64,000 nt of DNA from Ciona intestinalis (taxonomy: Eukaryota > Chordata > Ascidiacea > Phlebobranchia > Cionidae). This document shows, piece after piece, positions 1 through 11,499 of this stretch. The stretch is from NCBI RefSeq assembly GCF_000224145.3, contig NC_020172.2, forward strand, positions 1,000,921 through 1,064,920, written 5' to 3'. Position numbers and translations under genes: made by a program. Every line of letters starts with the position of its first letter. Within the stretch, counting starts at the first letter, position 1. The notes below the pieces were generated by a model that saw only the letters and a program-made list of their open reading frames with translations, had not been told where the DNA came from and did no database searches.

Positions 1-37
1 AGTTGGTCCATTACTCTAACACCCAGGGTGCTACAAC

Positions 38-110
38 TCATTCAGTGACCACTGGGTTGGAGCAACGTCTGTTAAATGTTCTGCCCAAAGACACATATGC
101 CTATATTAGT
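38..110 (-). mobile_element. tRNA-derived SINE fragment
   Basis: Reverse complement of the SINE body (cattcagtgaccactgggtt ... gcccaaagacacatatgcc). The tRNA head is missing. It lies in the intron or flank before the first NF-kB exon in the window. Confidence 0.6.
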
Positions 111-181
111 TTTGGTATCAGACTATCAGTATTGAAAATTGAATCAAGTAACTTTCTTTAATAATGCAAGCCCCTAACTAC

Positions 182-362
182 TGAGACACAGCAACAGTCT
201 ACATATGACGACACCTAAAACATCATCACTATAACATAACAATCAGACATTTTTTGTACCTACATATAGTGAGACACAGCAACAGTCTACCTACTTAATA
301 AGTCACCCAAAAATATTATCACTATAACCCAACAGTCAGTTATTTTTTGTACTTGAATATAG
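182..362. repeat. Tandem duplication, two ~88 bp units
   Basis: gagacacagcaacagtctac starts at 183 and again at 271. Both units continue through catcactataac..caacagtcag..tttttgtac with a few differences. It is intronic. Confidence 0.75.
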
Positions 363-429
363 TGTTTTAGTACATACACAGGCAGTAAGCATTACCACTT
401 TAAAACTCTGATTCCCATTGTCTTTGTAG

Positions 430-3400
430 GAAGAGGAATATCTACCAGGAACTCGAATCCCATTGCCCAAGAATGCTCGTCCACATACTGGACTACCACA
501 GGTACAGTTTAAACAATTGCCTGATAAAAATAGCATGTCAAAACTTTGCCTAAAAAGCTGTAATTAATTTGTAGTATTGTTCATTACTACAATATATTTT
601 AAAGGATTTAAAGATATGATAACGGCGGTATGCAAATAATATTAAAATGGAAAAATTGTGTGCATGAAGCAGGGCTATTTAATTTTTTTTTGTGATCAAA
701 GTTTTTGAAACTACTACTTTTACAGTAAAAAAAATAATGTTTAAAATACTACACAAAAATTTTCATATTTTTAAACTATATTTTTACTTAATTCAATAGA
801 TGAGTTTCCAAAATCCAATTGTGCTTTCCCAACAACAACAAATGCAACAACAACAGATTCAACAACAACAACAACAACAACAACATCTTCAACAAATTCA
901 ACAGCAACAAGCATATTCAAACTACAGCCCCATGTATTCCACCACATATGGGCTGGACAACACTCAACACATGGTGTACAGTACACCCTCACCTGACTAT
1001 GGCCAACAGGTAGTTTTTTAAACAGAAATAGCTTTTTTATCTTTCAGTGCAATTTTTTTCAATTTTTTAAAGGCTTAACACCATTTGTAGTATTAGTTGT
1101 TTCAAAAATTTTAAATTATAAAAAATTTGAAATAAAAAAAAATTTAAAAATTTAAAAAATTGAAAAGAAAAATTGAAGTGGAAAAAAATTAGGGATTTGA
1201 TTACTAGTACTAAACATTAAATAAAATATTATAAAAACAAATTGTTTTCCTTCTGTTTAAATTTTGCCTATCAAAGAATATAAACCAAATATGATTTTTA
1301 AAGGGGTTATAAAGAAAATTGGCATTTTCTAAAGGTAATGTTTTTTAATAAAAAAAAAGTCAACTTGGAAAATGTTTTATTCTTTAACCAAAATCTTTGA
1401 TTCTCGCATCCAGATCATATTCCTTCATCTTCTAATCCGATCTTTCATTCCTTTCAGATCATCCAGCAGTTAAGCCCACAGGAAGTCCAAGAATATGAGG
1501 AGACGGTGATGAATGAGCTGTCAACAGTTGACGCGGGTGACTTAGTCGACATAATGAACGTCGATCTCAACCACAACCCAATGCCGGTAAAATACTTTGT
1601 AAAATTCTGTAAAAAAAACTATTTATTTTTAAAAAAAAGTAAATCTCCTTTTTGTATTATTTTTTTGGTAATTTTTGCAGTTTAGTAATTTTTTTGCAGT
1701 AAATAGTATTTTGGAATGATTTTCCATTTATTAGTAGTTGAAAAATTAGTTATTCTATGTTATATGGGTAGTTTCGGACAATCTAATTTTAGGTCAGATT
1801 TTGCCCATTTTCCGAACACATAAACTACTTATCTATAATATGAACATATAAATGCATAAATAAAAAAAAATTAATCTTCAAAACTCTCTCTTCTTCAAAA
1901 AAAAATTCCTAAAAATAGATGCACGCAATATTTATTATTTGCAAAAAAAACATGCATAAAACCATTTTTTAACATGAAAAAAAACTAAATTCTCATTTTA
2001 TGTCCAGCAAACTACCAACAGTAACATTATCAACCAAGCTTATGATCAAGCCAACATCCTTACACAGACAAACAACACTTATGGTGGAGGTGAGTTGGGC
2101 TCGCTTATAGTTCAGTTTTTCTGTTTTTTCTTTTGTTTTTTACTCTCTATATTTTGGTTTGAAATGTTGTAACATCTACTCTTACCGAAGTTTTTACATT
2201 AGATAGATTTAGTATCGTAATTAACTAAAATGTGATTCATCATGCTAAATTTAACGCAAATACTCACTTGAGTAATATTCAACTAATTTTGACAAATCCA
2301 TAAAATCTTGATTTTTAGTTATATACCAAGTATCTTTCTTAGGGTTTTTATTGTATAATGGTGCATTTTGACCCTCAGCATTGTTTTCGCTTATACACCA
2401 TTTTTTTCTGTGTTTTTTTTTTGTTTTTTACTCTCTATATTTTGTCATTTTAGGAAGCAAATTTATTTTGAAAATTGTTATTAAAAAAAATAAAAATGTA
2501 AATAAAAACATTTTTTAATAAATAAAAAATAAATTAAAAACATTTTTTTACAGTTTTGAAATCATTAAAAAAAAAAAATGTAAATAAAAACATTTTTTAA
2601 TAAATAAAAAATAAAATTGAAAACATTTTTTTACAGTTTTGAAATCATTTAAAAATGTAACGAAATAATAATTTACCAGTAAAAAAAAAATATTATATAT
2701 AATATATATTTGATTATTTGTTAAAATTAGGAAGTCCAAGAATGTAAAAATTTCCCACTATAAAACACAAAATGTACATTACATTTCTTAAGTAGTTGCA
2801 CAAAATTTAAGAAGTATGATAAAAATTTTTATTTTTAAAAAGACTATATATTATAAAGAAAAACAAAAACCCAACAATTTTTTTATTGAAATTAGGAAGT
2901 GGAAGTTTCCGAGGATCAGTGGTTGATCCCATCATCCCTCAACCTCTTTCAAACGCTCCTCTTCCTATATTGAGTCAACAGTTTAGTCAACAGTTGTTGG
3001 AGCTGACGGAATATGATTTGGCCGACATTGAATCAGATGCAGGAGCCGAACGGGTAATGACTCAGCAAAAATTTTCCACTGTCATTTTGACCAAGCAAAA
3101 TGACTTTTTTTATACATTTTTTAAAGTAATTTATTCAACAAAAAAAGAATGGCAATGCTTAGCAAAAAAACACATAAAAATGTCAGTCACAAACACATCA
3201 AAAGTAAAAAGTTGATATTTAAAATACTAACTTTTTCTATTTTTTAGAGTATTTTCTATTTTTTTTTAGATTTATAGGTTTTATATAGAAGAACTTAACC
3301 AACTGTTGTGTAATTTTGTTATTTTCCAACAAAAAAACACTTAACAAGTATAAAAATGATACCTAAAATGTAAAAATCCCTGCACACAAAACATCACATC

Positions 3401-6400
3401 ATTTACATTTCCTAAATATTTGCATAAAATCCCAGAAACCAAAGCCAGGCAACAACAATGATGATGAACAGGAAGAGGATTACGCCTCTGCTTATTGTGA
3501 GGAACAAGACACCACTGACTCAACAGTAAGTCTAATTATAATATATATAGTAGGGTGGGGAAAGAAGGTACATCTTTTCATTCTATTTTCTCGTCCCATT
3601 TTGTAGTAAAAAATGAAAAAATATTCAAAAAATTATGAAACTGTATCCTCACGACTCTGATGAACTGCTGTTAGTTGTTTTAAACATGAAACGATATTTC
3701 AATAATATTTGCCTAAAGATGTCCTATCTTCCCCCACCCTACTGTATGTATATATATATAAATAACTTTACTAATTTAAACTTAAATGATTTCAAAAAAA
3801 AAAAAAATGAAAAAAAAAAAAATATATATATATATATAGTTTTTCTTGTTCATTTTATATATTTTGTGATTTGCTTTTTTTTCTTGATTATTTTTGTTTG
3901 TGTGTTAACGATTTTTTTTGTAATTAAACAGCTTTATAATTTTACCTCATTTATCGATATTCATATTTTTTAGGCTCATGAAGCAGAACCCAAAAGCTTT
4001 TCCACCGTTCAATCTGGTAAGTAATAAAAGATAAACATTTTTTTCTATTTTATTAAAACAGCATTTTTTTTCAATTTTACTTACACACATCTGAACACAA
4101 TTGTATTGTGTTCTGACATCACTGAAAAAGTTTAGGATTTTGAGCCAAAACGGTAAAAATATGTAGACAAATGTATTATACATATGAAGTATGGAGTATA
4201 ATGAATATATTCAATATATCAAAGTACCAAAATAAAAGTCAGCACAAAAATATTTTTCCGAAAAAATATTTTTTTTCTTCTTAAAAAATATTTTAGTATT
4301 TTTCTGTTTAAAAATTTTTTTAAAACTTTTTCTAGATTGTTGCAATGTGGAAGCTGATGCAGCGATGTTAAAAATGGAAAAACTATCTCTGGCGCCATCT
4401 ATGCCCACAAAGTTAGACTCGCTTAAGCCTGAAAAGAAATTTGATTCTAAACAAGTGGAAACCAAAACAAAGGTGAAAAAATCATTTTAAACTTAAAATT
4501 ATGTATTTACTGCTGCCCAGTGTCATTTTTGGGTGTTTTTTTTAAATTGGTTTAATGCAAAACCGGATAAAGAAAGGGCTTAACTGTTTGCTGTATAAAG
4601 TACTGTATTTAAACTTCCGAACGTTTGTTGTTTTGCAAAAATTCAAAATATTGTTTTCATCTTTCACAGGGTCCTTTGAAACGACCTGTCACATCAACAA
4701 GTAAGTTGCATGAAAATTAACCTTCAAATTGTAAACCAGTAATATGAACACCAATGATACTCTGTATTAAGCATTAAAAACAATAATTCTGTTTTGTTGC
4801 TGTAAAATATAAACTATTTTTTAACTTATAAAAGGCAGGCGAAATTATTTAAATTTTTACACTTTTTAGTCGCTTTTTTCACCTTTTTTTTTTCCGTATT
4901 TATTATTTTAAATTGAAACTTTATATTTTCTTGGTTATCGTGACTGAAGAGACGAAATAAATTTCATACATTCATTCATTTTTTTCCAAGTTTTTAAATC
5001 CAATTAAATATTATCTTTTTTTATAATTTTTAACTTTTTTTTAAACTATTTCTAAAGCTGCCTCAGTGACTCAAGCCTTGGAAAAATACGCTGTAAAAAC
5101 AATGAACAGAAATTCATCTGCTTTGCACGATTTCTCGGTGACAGGAGATATCAGAATGCTCCTTGTTCTACAGCGCCACCTAACGGATGTTCGTGACTGC
5201 AACGGCGACTCGTGAGTGGAAATTTTTATTTAAAAAAAATGTATATTTTAGTGAAAAAATTTAGATTATTTTTGTTAAAATGTTGTTGCAAACTGTCTGA
5301 ACACTATTTTTGTTCCTGTTAAAGTTCAGAAAAAAACTACATTTTGTCGAACATCTAAATTTTGTTCTTGCCTAAAAATATTTTTTGGAAAAATTCATCC
5401 GGAATCTCAAAACTTTTTAAAAACCTAAAATTTCATCCAAAACTAAAAAAAATCCTCTCAATCCACAGTGTCCTCCACGTAGCAGTTATCCATGATCAGA
5501 TGCAGGTCCTCTCTTCGCTCCTGGATGTGATCGTTACACTGAATAACAAGCAGAACATCATTGATGCGGTCAACCCGCAGAAGCAAACTGCTCTACAGAT
5601 GGCGGTGCTTAGTGATAATGTGGATGCTGTTATTGTGAGTAAAAAAAACAATAATATTATGATAGCAGGGTGGGGGAAGACGTAACACCTTTAGCACATA
5701 ATTTCCAAATATCTTGATCAAGTTTTAAACAATTAACGACAGTCTATGGAAGTCGTGAGAAAACGGTTTTATAATTCTTTTTATGTTCTTTGTTTACTAC
5801 CTAATGGGACGAGAAAATAGAGTAAAAAGGTGTCTTATCTTTCCCTACCCTACTGTTTAAACTCTTTTTTTACTTTTGTATGTCATCTTTTTCTCTTTAA
5901 ACACGTGTTCTTATCATGTGTGGTAGTTTAGAAAACTCTGTTGTCATTTTAAGTAACCAAATATTAAGAGTTTAGATAAAAGAATGTAAGAAAACTGTAT
6001 CAAATTTCATCATTTAGTTTAAATACTCTAGAGAGAAATTCTAGACTGTACTTTTTAAGATTTAATTATGTTTTGCAGTTTTTTTGTGAAATAGTTATTT
6101 TGTTTTTTTCCTTCAATCTATTATAACATTCATACGTAGCTTAAACTGTCTATTATAACATACATACGGTATTGACTATATAATTTAATATACGCTCTCT
6201 TAGTCTCTACACATTTGATCAGTTTAAACACATGGCACTTTGTTCTGTTGACCTGCTGTATTGAATGTTGGAAATATGAGAAGACAAATTGTCTTGTGGT
6301 TAAAACGTGTTACATTACTTTTCAATTGAAAAGTGATATGTATAACTCCTTAAAACAGAACCGAAAAAGAAAAATCTGGTTTTACTTTTTATATTTGCCC

Positions 6401-9400
6401 TTTCCAAACTACTTTTTTCCATTTAAAAAAAAGAGTTCATTTCAAAAAAATGTTCGACTTTAGTATGTCTACTATTCCAAAATCTTAAGTTTTTATCTTT
6501 TTTGTTTTTACATTTTTTCATCAATTTATTTGTTTATAGGATCTTCTTAAAGTTGGCGCGGATCCACTCGTACTTGACAGTTACGGCAACCACTCCATTC
6601 ATGTCGCTTGTCGTCACGGAAACGCCGACATTCTAAATCGACTACTAAACTGTAAACAAGTTTATGACATGGAAATGGATACGAAGAATTTCGACGGTAA
6701 GTTTTTAAATTTTTGTATACCGTTTTGTCTTTGAAGCCGTGGCTTCCATATTGGCCTCACAATTTAGTTCTGTATACTGTTATTTGTTAAGGTGCCACGG
6801 TGAGCAGTGCCATGGCATAATTTCATTAGCAGTGCAATGACTTCATATTTTTTTAATTTCTTTTTGGGGTTTTGTTTTTCCATCATGTTCCAATCTTTGG
6901 ATCAATCTCTTTTAAGGCCGACTCCCCCCATTATACGGGTTGTGTCCTTACGCACACTTTTCTTCCAATTAGAACTTTAATATGCTTAATTAAATGATGT
7001 TTATTTAATTTTGACATTGTATCGTCTGTAGGGTGTAACGGTCACGCCTTTTAACCAAAACATTATTTCTTCCTTTTTTTTATCAATAAGCGTGTTTTAA
7101 TAACTGTTGTTTTACTGTTACTACCCGTCTTTTTCGCTTGTGTCATTTTTTCTATTCTTCGTTATCCTCACTGAAAGACGAAATAAATTTCATTCATTCA
7201 TTCATTTCTGTCACAGGTCTTGGGTGTTTCCACCTTGCAGGAAAGGCAAGTTCAGGAACTCGTCAATGCCTCGGTTTGCTCCGAGAATTTGCATTTGACG
7301 TCAACATGCCGGACATGAAGAGCCGACGTACAGCTTTGCACATGGCTGTTGAAGCCGACAACATCGTGGTGGCTGGCTGTCTTATCTCAGAGGTACGTTA
7401 AGCGATAAAATCATTTTTTTGGAAAATTGTCAACAATTTTTTTTTAAATTAAAAAACAAAATTGATAATTTTAAAAATTTAGACCAAAAACTGTGAAGGG
7501 AAAAATAAATTTATAAAAAAGTGGTATTAAAATTTGGATTGTAAAAAATGTGTTGCATCCAGTGTGATGCGGACTTGGAAGCTTCAACATATGAAGGTTA
7601 CACTCCTCTTCATGTTGCTGCATCCCTGGATCACTGTGAGATCGCTACTCTGCTCCTCGCATGCGGAGCTGATCCGGAGGCGAGCTCCGCTCCTCCGGGA
7701 AGGGAGGATGGAATGACTCCTCTTGATCTTGCAACTTCCGATCAGGTGAGATCATTTTTATAATTTTTTTATGGGTGTTTTATCATATGACTTTTTTGAC
7801 GGTTTCATGATATGATTCTGTGAGTGTTTTATCATATGATTTTTGAGGGATTCATGATGTGATTCTGTGAGGGTTTGTTCATGTGATTCTGGTATGATAA
7901 AAGGAATGGATTTTGTGAAATAGTTGTATATAAGTCTTGTTCACATGATTAAGTGCATCATTAGCTTATCACATGGATAAATCATGTTTTCCCAGATGAG
8001 AGATCTTCTCAATGGTGTGTTCATGAAAAATATAAAAGAAGAACTTGACAACTCCAACTACAGTGATGAAGAAGGTAAAAAAATCAATAATTTTATTTTT
8101 AAATCTAAAAAAATTTATGTTTTTCTAAAAAAAAATAATAAACTAAACAGATAACCTCAAAGGTTTTACACCTATGCTGTTGCTACCTCTCTATAACATT
8201 TGCTTTGCCCTTTTCACATAGTTTTTTTATCTTAAAAAGACAATTTTGTCCGCAAATTTTTTTATCTTAAAAATGCCCAATATTGCCTAAATTTTAATAA
8301 ACATTGTTACATCTATAGACCTTGCTACACTTGACCCATTGATTAGACTGAAGCTGTGTAAGCTTCTCAATCTGGAAAAATCCGGTTCTGACTGGTATGC
8401 TCTAGCTAGCCGGTTGTCTCTTGACTACATTGTTTCCTTTATTGACACAACAGAAAATCCCACTGACTTGCTGCTAGATAACTACATGGTAAGTTTTCTT
8501 TACGCACACTTTTGTTTCTATAAAAAGACTAACTTGATAATATTGAAACATAAATGGCTTGTTTGTCTGGTAGGCGTAGCGACCACACTTATTTTTCTTC
8601 CAACTGAATGTAAATACATTTTTTAACTGTAAGCGTGTTTTAACAACTGTTGTTTTGTTGCTATCCTGTCTTTTCGTCTTTTTAATTGTCTTTTTGTGTG
8701 TGATTGACCATAGCACAGTTGGTTAGCAGCACACCTGACTTTCACTCAGAGGTAATCGGTTCAAGGCTCATCATTGCTACCATTGTGGGTGTATGTGTCA
8801 AGACACTTAACTGCAATTGCTCCAACCCAGTGGTCACTAATGGGTTGTCCAAATTATCAGCCATACATAAAGAAATGAAAAAATCCCCAAAAAATAATCA
8901 CCTACAAAGTAACATACATGGTAACTCATAATCTGGCGCGAGGTGCATGAAACAGAACACCCGTGTTTAACAATTAATCGTTTCCGGCCAGGCAGGGATA
9001 AAGTAAATTACATTCATATTAATTGATTTAAAAATGTTTGATTTTTGCAGTTTAAGCACGGCACGGTTGCTGGCTTACGATCAGCGCTTATGAACATTGG
9101 AAGACATGATGCAGTTCAACTTCTAAACAGAGCAGCAACAACAACATGCAATGACAAGTTCGACAGCAATGTAAGTTTTTTAACATGTAATGTTGGGTAT
9201 CTGGTAGAATCGGAGTGATATAATATTCTAGCTGTTGTAATATTGTTATAGTAGGGTTGGGGAGGATGGGACACCTTTTCATTCTATTTTCTTGTCCCAT
9301 TTGGAAGTAAACAAAGAAAGTTCAAAAAAATTATTAAAATCGTATCCTCACGACTCACATCGACCTTTGTTAAATACTGAAAACACGATCTGAATATTTG

Positions 9401-9812
9401 GATATTATGTGCTAAAGGTGTCCCATCTCCCCCTTCTATGTGAAGTTTGGTTAATGTGTAGTAATTACATCAAATGTTTTTTACATGGAACATAGTGAAC
9501 TGCTGTCTGTTTTGTGTCTCAGCCATACTATACTTATATAATCGAATGGAAACTAAAGAATATTCTAAGTTTAAATATATGTCAAAATACAGGTTAAGTA
9601 ACCTCAGTATTAACAGCAATGAGTCACATTTGCCCCAAATCCAAGGCCCCCTGGCGTGGCTTGCGGTAGAACCTCACCCCAGTTTAAAAAAAACAACCCT
9701 TTGACCCAAATCCTGTCACTAGTTCCCTTATTTACTAATACATCTTCTACAGGCTACAGAACAATGCGACAGTGCATTCGGCAGCTTGCCCAACCAAATC
9801 GACGTTATTTGA
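430..9812 (+). CDS. NFKB: NF-kB p105/p100-type transcription factor precursor, C-terminal part (Gln-rich linker, ankyrin repeats, death domain); 5' exons outside window
   Basis: Exons by splice site and phase: 430-501, 800-1009, 1458-1586, 2008-2089, 2896-3053, 3436-3525, 3974-4016, 4336-4472, 4670-4700, 5058-5211, 5469-5634, 6540-6696, 7217-7392, 7563-7745, 7996-8074, 8319-8488, 9051-9170, 9753-9812 (TGA). All junctions keep frame. The second exon is Gln-rich. Ankyrin repeats begin at 5058 and include SVLHVAVIHD, TALQMAVLSD, HSIHVACRHG, TALHMAVEAD and TPLHVAASLD. A death domain follows (8319-9110, RLKLCKLLNLE ... LLLDNYM ... GTVAGLRSALMNIG) and aligns well with the C-terminal half of vertebrate p105/p100. 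In that family this half acts as an in-cis IkB, retaining the Rel domain in the cytoplasm until the proteasome processes it. The Rel homology domain is not in the window, and the glycine-rich stop signal is at most a short GGGSGS stretch. The last exon carries DSAFGS, resembling the p100 phosphodegron. Family assignment is strong; p105 versus p100 cannot be decided for an invertebrate single-copy gene. Confidence 0.93.
2497..2650. repeat. Tandem duplication, two ~76 bp AT-rich units in an NF-kB intron
   Basis: The segment aatgtaaataaaaacatttt, through taataaataaaaaata, to ttttacagttttgaaatcat occurs twice in a row. Another T-rich block (gttttttactctctatattt) is duplicated at ~2130 and ~2420 in the same intron. 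Confidence 0.75.
3548..3745 (-). mobile_element. MITE family A, reference description
   Basis: Family A copies are ~190 bp with ~25 bp terminal inverted repeats (tagtagggtgggggaagatg ... cttcccccaccctacta) flanked by TA, and have no coding capacity. Plus orientation is defined here as the copy reading cacctttagcacataatatc after the left end; minus copies read ccttttcattctattttctc. TA flanks and terminal inverted repeats suggest mobilisation by a Tc1/mariner-type transposase (inference). This copy sits in an NF-kB intron. Confidence 0.85.
5664..5855 (+). mobile_element. MITE A copy
   Basis: Starts tagcagggtgggggaagacg and ends ccctaccctact. It is in an NF-kB intron, just past exon 5469-5634. 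Confidence 0.85.
7062..7206 (+). repeat. Dispersed repeat ending in (ATTC)n, LINE/SINE-tail-like
   Basis: aagcgtgttttaataactgt, then tactacccgtctttttcgct, then gacgaaataaatttcattca. The same order recurs at 38160-38315 and in fragments at 4925-4982, 8620-8690, 16801-16866 and 18988-19036. The 3' ATTC tail suggests a retroposon end. No coding part was seen. Confidence 0.6.
7769..7900. repeat. Minisatellite in an NF-kB intron (unit ~30 bp, ~4 copies)
   Basis: Variants of tgtttt-atcatatgatt and ttcatgatatgattctgtga alternate four to five times between the exons at 7745 and 7996. Confidence 0.65.
8708..9025 (+). mobile_element. tRNA-derived SINE, near full length
   Basis: The head resembles a tRNA promoter: A-box-like tagcacagttggttagcagc and B-box-like ggttcaaggctc. 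The body follows (ccattgtgggtgtatgtgtc, ccaacccagtggtcactaat), and the tail is ggataaagtaaattacattc. No anticodon stem was resolved, so it is a SINE and not a tRNA gene. It lies in the NF-kB intron before exon 9051. Confidence 0.8.
9249..9440 (-). mobile_element. MITE A copy, right end eroded
   Basis: Starts tagtagggttggggaggatg; the right end is only gtgtcccatctcccccttct. It is in the last NF-kB intron. Confidence 0.8.
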
Positions 9813-10272
9813 GCTGCCAAGTTTCAGCATATATAGTGTGGCGACGGCACAGACAATTTATTTTACGTTTTATTTCTTTTATCCAGTCTTTTTCGTGTAC
9901 AGAGTAACCGGCCAGTCATCAACCTAAATGGACTGATATTTATCGTGTTTTGGACTTTTTCAAGTCCTGAATTAAAGTAAAAAGCTCGAACGCCAATATA
10001 AAAATGCTCCTTTGCTGTCTGTATAAAATTCTCCCGTTCCGCGCTTGATTTTTTTTCTGTTTCATTCGTTTGATTTTATTTTTTTAGCTCAGCCGCATCG
10101 ATTTACAATAAGGCCGCGTTTTTTCCCACATAGAGTGATATCTGTACAGTTTTTGAGCGAAACGGGCTAAATTGGGTGCCCACTTCTATAATGTTTTATT
10201 TTCCACGTATTGTTAGGAGCGATCGTCAAGCTCCCCATGTTACCACTTCGTGTAACTTTAATTAGAAATGTA

Positions 10273-10278
10273 AATAAA
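10273..10278 (+). promoter_or_regulatory. Polyadenylation signal of the NF-kB gene
   Basis: AATAAA about 460 bases past the stop at 9812. It is the first good hexamer downstream, and MITE copies begin shortly after it. Confidence 0.5.
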
Positions 10279-10410
10279 ATGTATTAGAAACCAAGTTGTC
10301 GGTGCTGTGGTTCTAAAAACGCACTTTTTTTCTGTGTTTTCGTGGTATGGGACTTACTGCATAAAATTGTCTCAAACTTAGTAACGCCTACAGGTTTACA
10401 CATATATATG

Positions 10411-10605
10411 GTAGTGTGGGGAAAGATAGGACACCTTTTCATTCTACTTTATCGCCCCATTTGGTAGTAAACAAAGATCATTCGGAGAATTATAAAACCG
10501 TATTCTAACGACTTCTATAGACTATTGTTAATTGTTTAAAACACGATCAGAATGTCTGAATATTATGTGATAAAGATTTCCCATCTTCCCAGCACTACTA
10601 TAATA
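10411..10605 (-). mobile_element. MITE A copy
   Basis: Starts tagtgtggggaaagatagga and ends ttcccatcttcccagcacta. It is 3' of the NF-kB gene. Confidence 0.8.
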
Positions 10606-10639
10606 CTGTGATGCATATTGTTTCATACTTAATTCCGAT

Positions 10640-10791
10640 TTAACGTCCCATTTGATAGTAAACATATAATATTTACACAATAGATAACCGTACTCTCATG
10701 ACAGTTAAAGGGGGATTCAAATTTTTAAAACACTTTTTAGAAATATGGGATATTATGTGCTAACAGTAGCCATCTTACCCCACAGTACTTC
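10640..10791 (-). mobile_element. Degraded MITE copy lacking its left end
   Basis: acgtcccatttgatagtaaa through aatatgggatattatgtgct to gccatcttaccccacagtac. Confidence 0.6.
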
Positions 10792-11010
10792 CCGACCGAG
10801 ATAACACGGCCATGAGTTTTAGAATCGTACTTGATGAATGATAGTTGCAATTAATAAGTCAAACTGACTGTTGAACTGCAATGCAATTTCTGAATCGATT
10901 CTTGGCCGTTTGTTTGGTATATTATACATTGGCTTGATGAAAAATGATTCTTTTTATTTTTTATGTAAAAGAGATCATTGGTTTTCATCGTTATAAGGCC
11001 ACAAATAAAT

Positions 11011-11165
11011 AGCAGGGGGGAAGACGAGACACCTTTGGCACATAATATCTAAATATCCTAATCTTGTTTTATAAACTATTAACAACGGTCTCTAAGAGTC
11101 GTGAGGGTACGGTCATACAACTCTTTAAAGAATAAAATTGTGTCCCATCTCCCCCCACCCTGCTA
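11011..11165 (+). mobile_element. MITE A copy, shortened
   Basis: Starts tagcaggggggaagacgaga and ends tcccatctccccccaccctg. It has an internal deletion near the 3' third. A further degraded piece follows at 11212-11340. Confidence 0.8.
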
Positions 11166-11450
11166 TGTAATATGTTTTTTAATCGACGTTCATTTTTTTG
11201 TAGGCAGAGTTTAGTACTATGGACAACTGTTGCACATAATATGCAGATTTCTTAAGTGTGTTTTTAACAATTATAACACTCTTTTTAAGTCGTGAGGCTA
11301 CAGTTTTATAATTCTGTATCTTCTCTTTTTTATCATGTATTATGGGAGCATAAAAAAAGGAAAGAAAACGTTGACCTCTATACTCGCACTTATATTAGCT
11401 CGTCTCATTTCACAAGATATAAAAAACCATTAAAATTATTGGTCCAATAC

Positions 11451-11456
11451 TTTATT
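11451..11456 (-). promoter_or_regulatory. Polyadenylation signal of the inactive ferritin gene
   Basis: AATAAA on the minus strand, 44 bases past the stop codon at 11500. Confidence 0.6.
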
Positions 11457-11499
11457 ACTACATGATCACTGAATTACAATTTACATAAGTACAACATTA

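Noticed and set aside
3635..3973. 112-codon frame in an NF-kB intron
   Set aside because: Consists of MITE and low-complexity T-rich sequence.
8708..8775. Possible tRNA gene
   Set aside because: A- and B-box-like sequences continue into the SINE body, and the cloverleaf cannot be closed. The same holds for 32165-32230.
9902..10280. Extra coding exon after the NF-kB stop
   Set aside because: The in-frame TGA at 9810 follows a good acceptor and exon. The remainder has the look of a 3' UTR with AATAAA.
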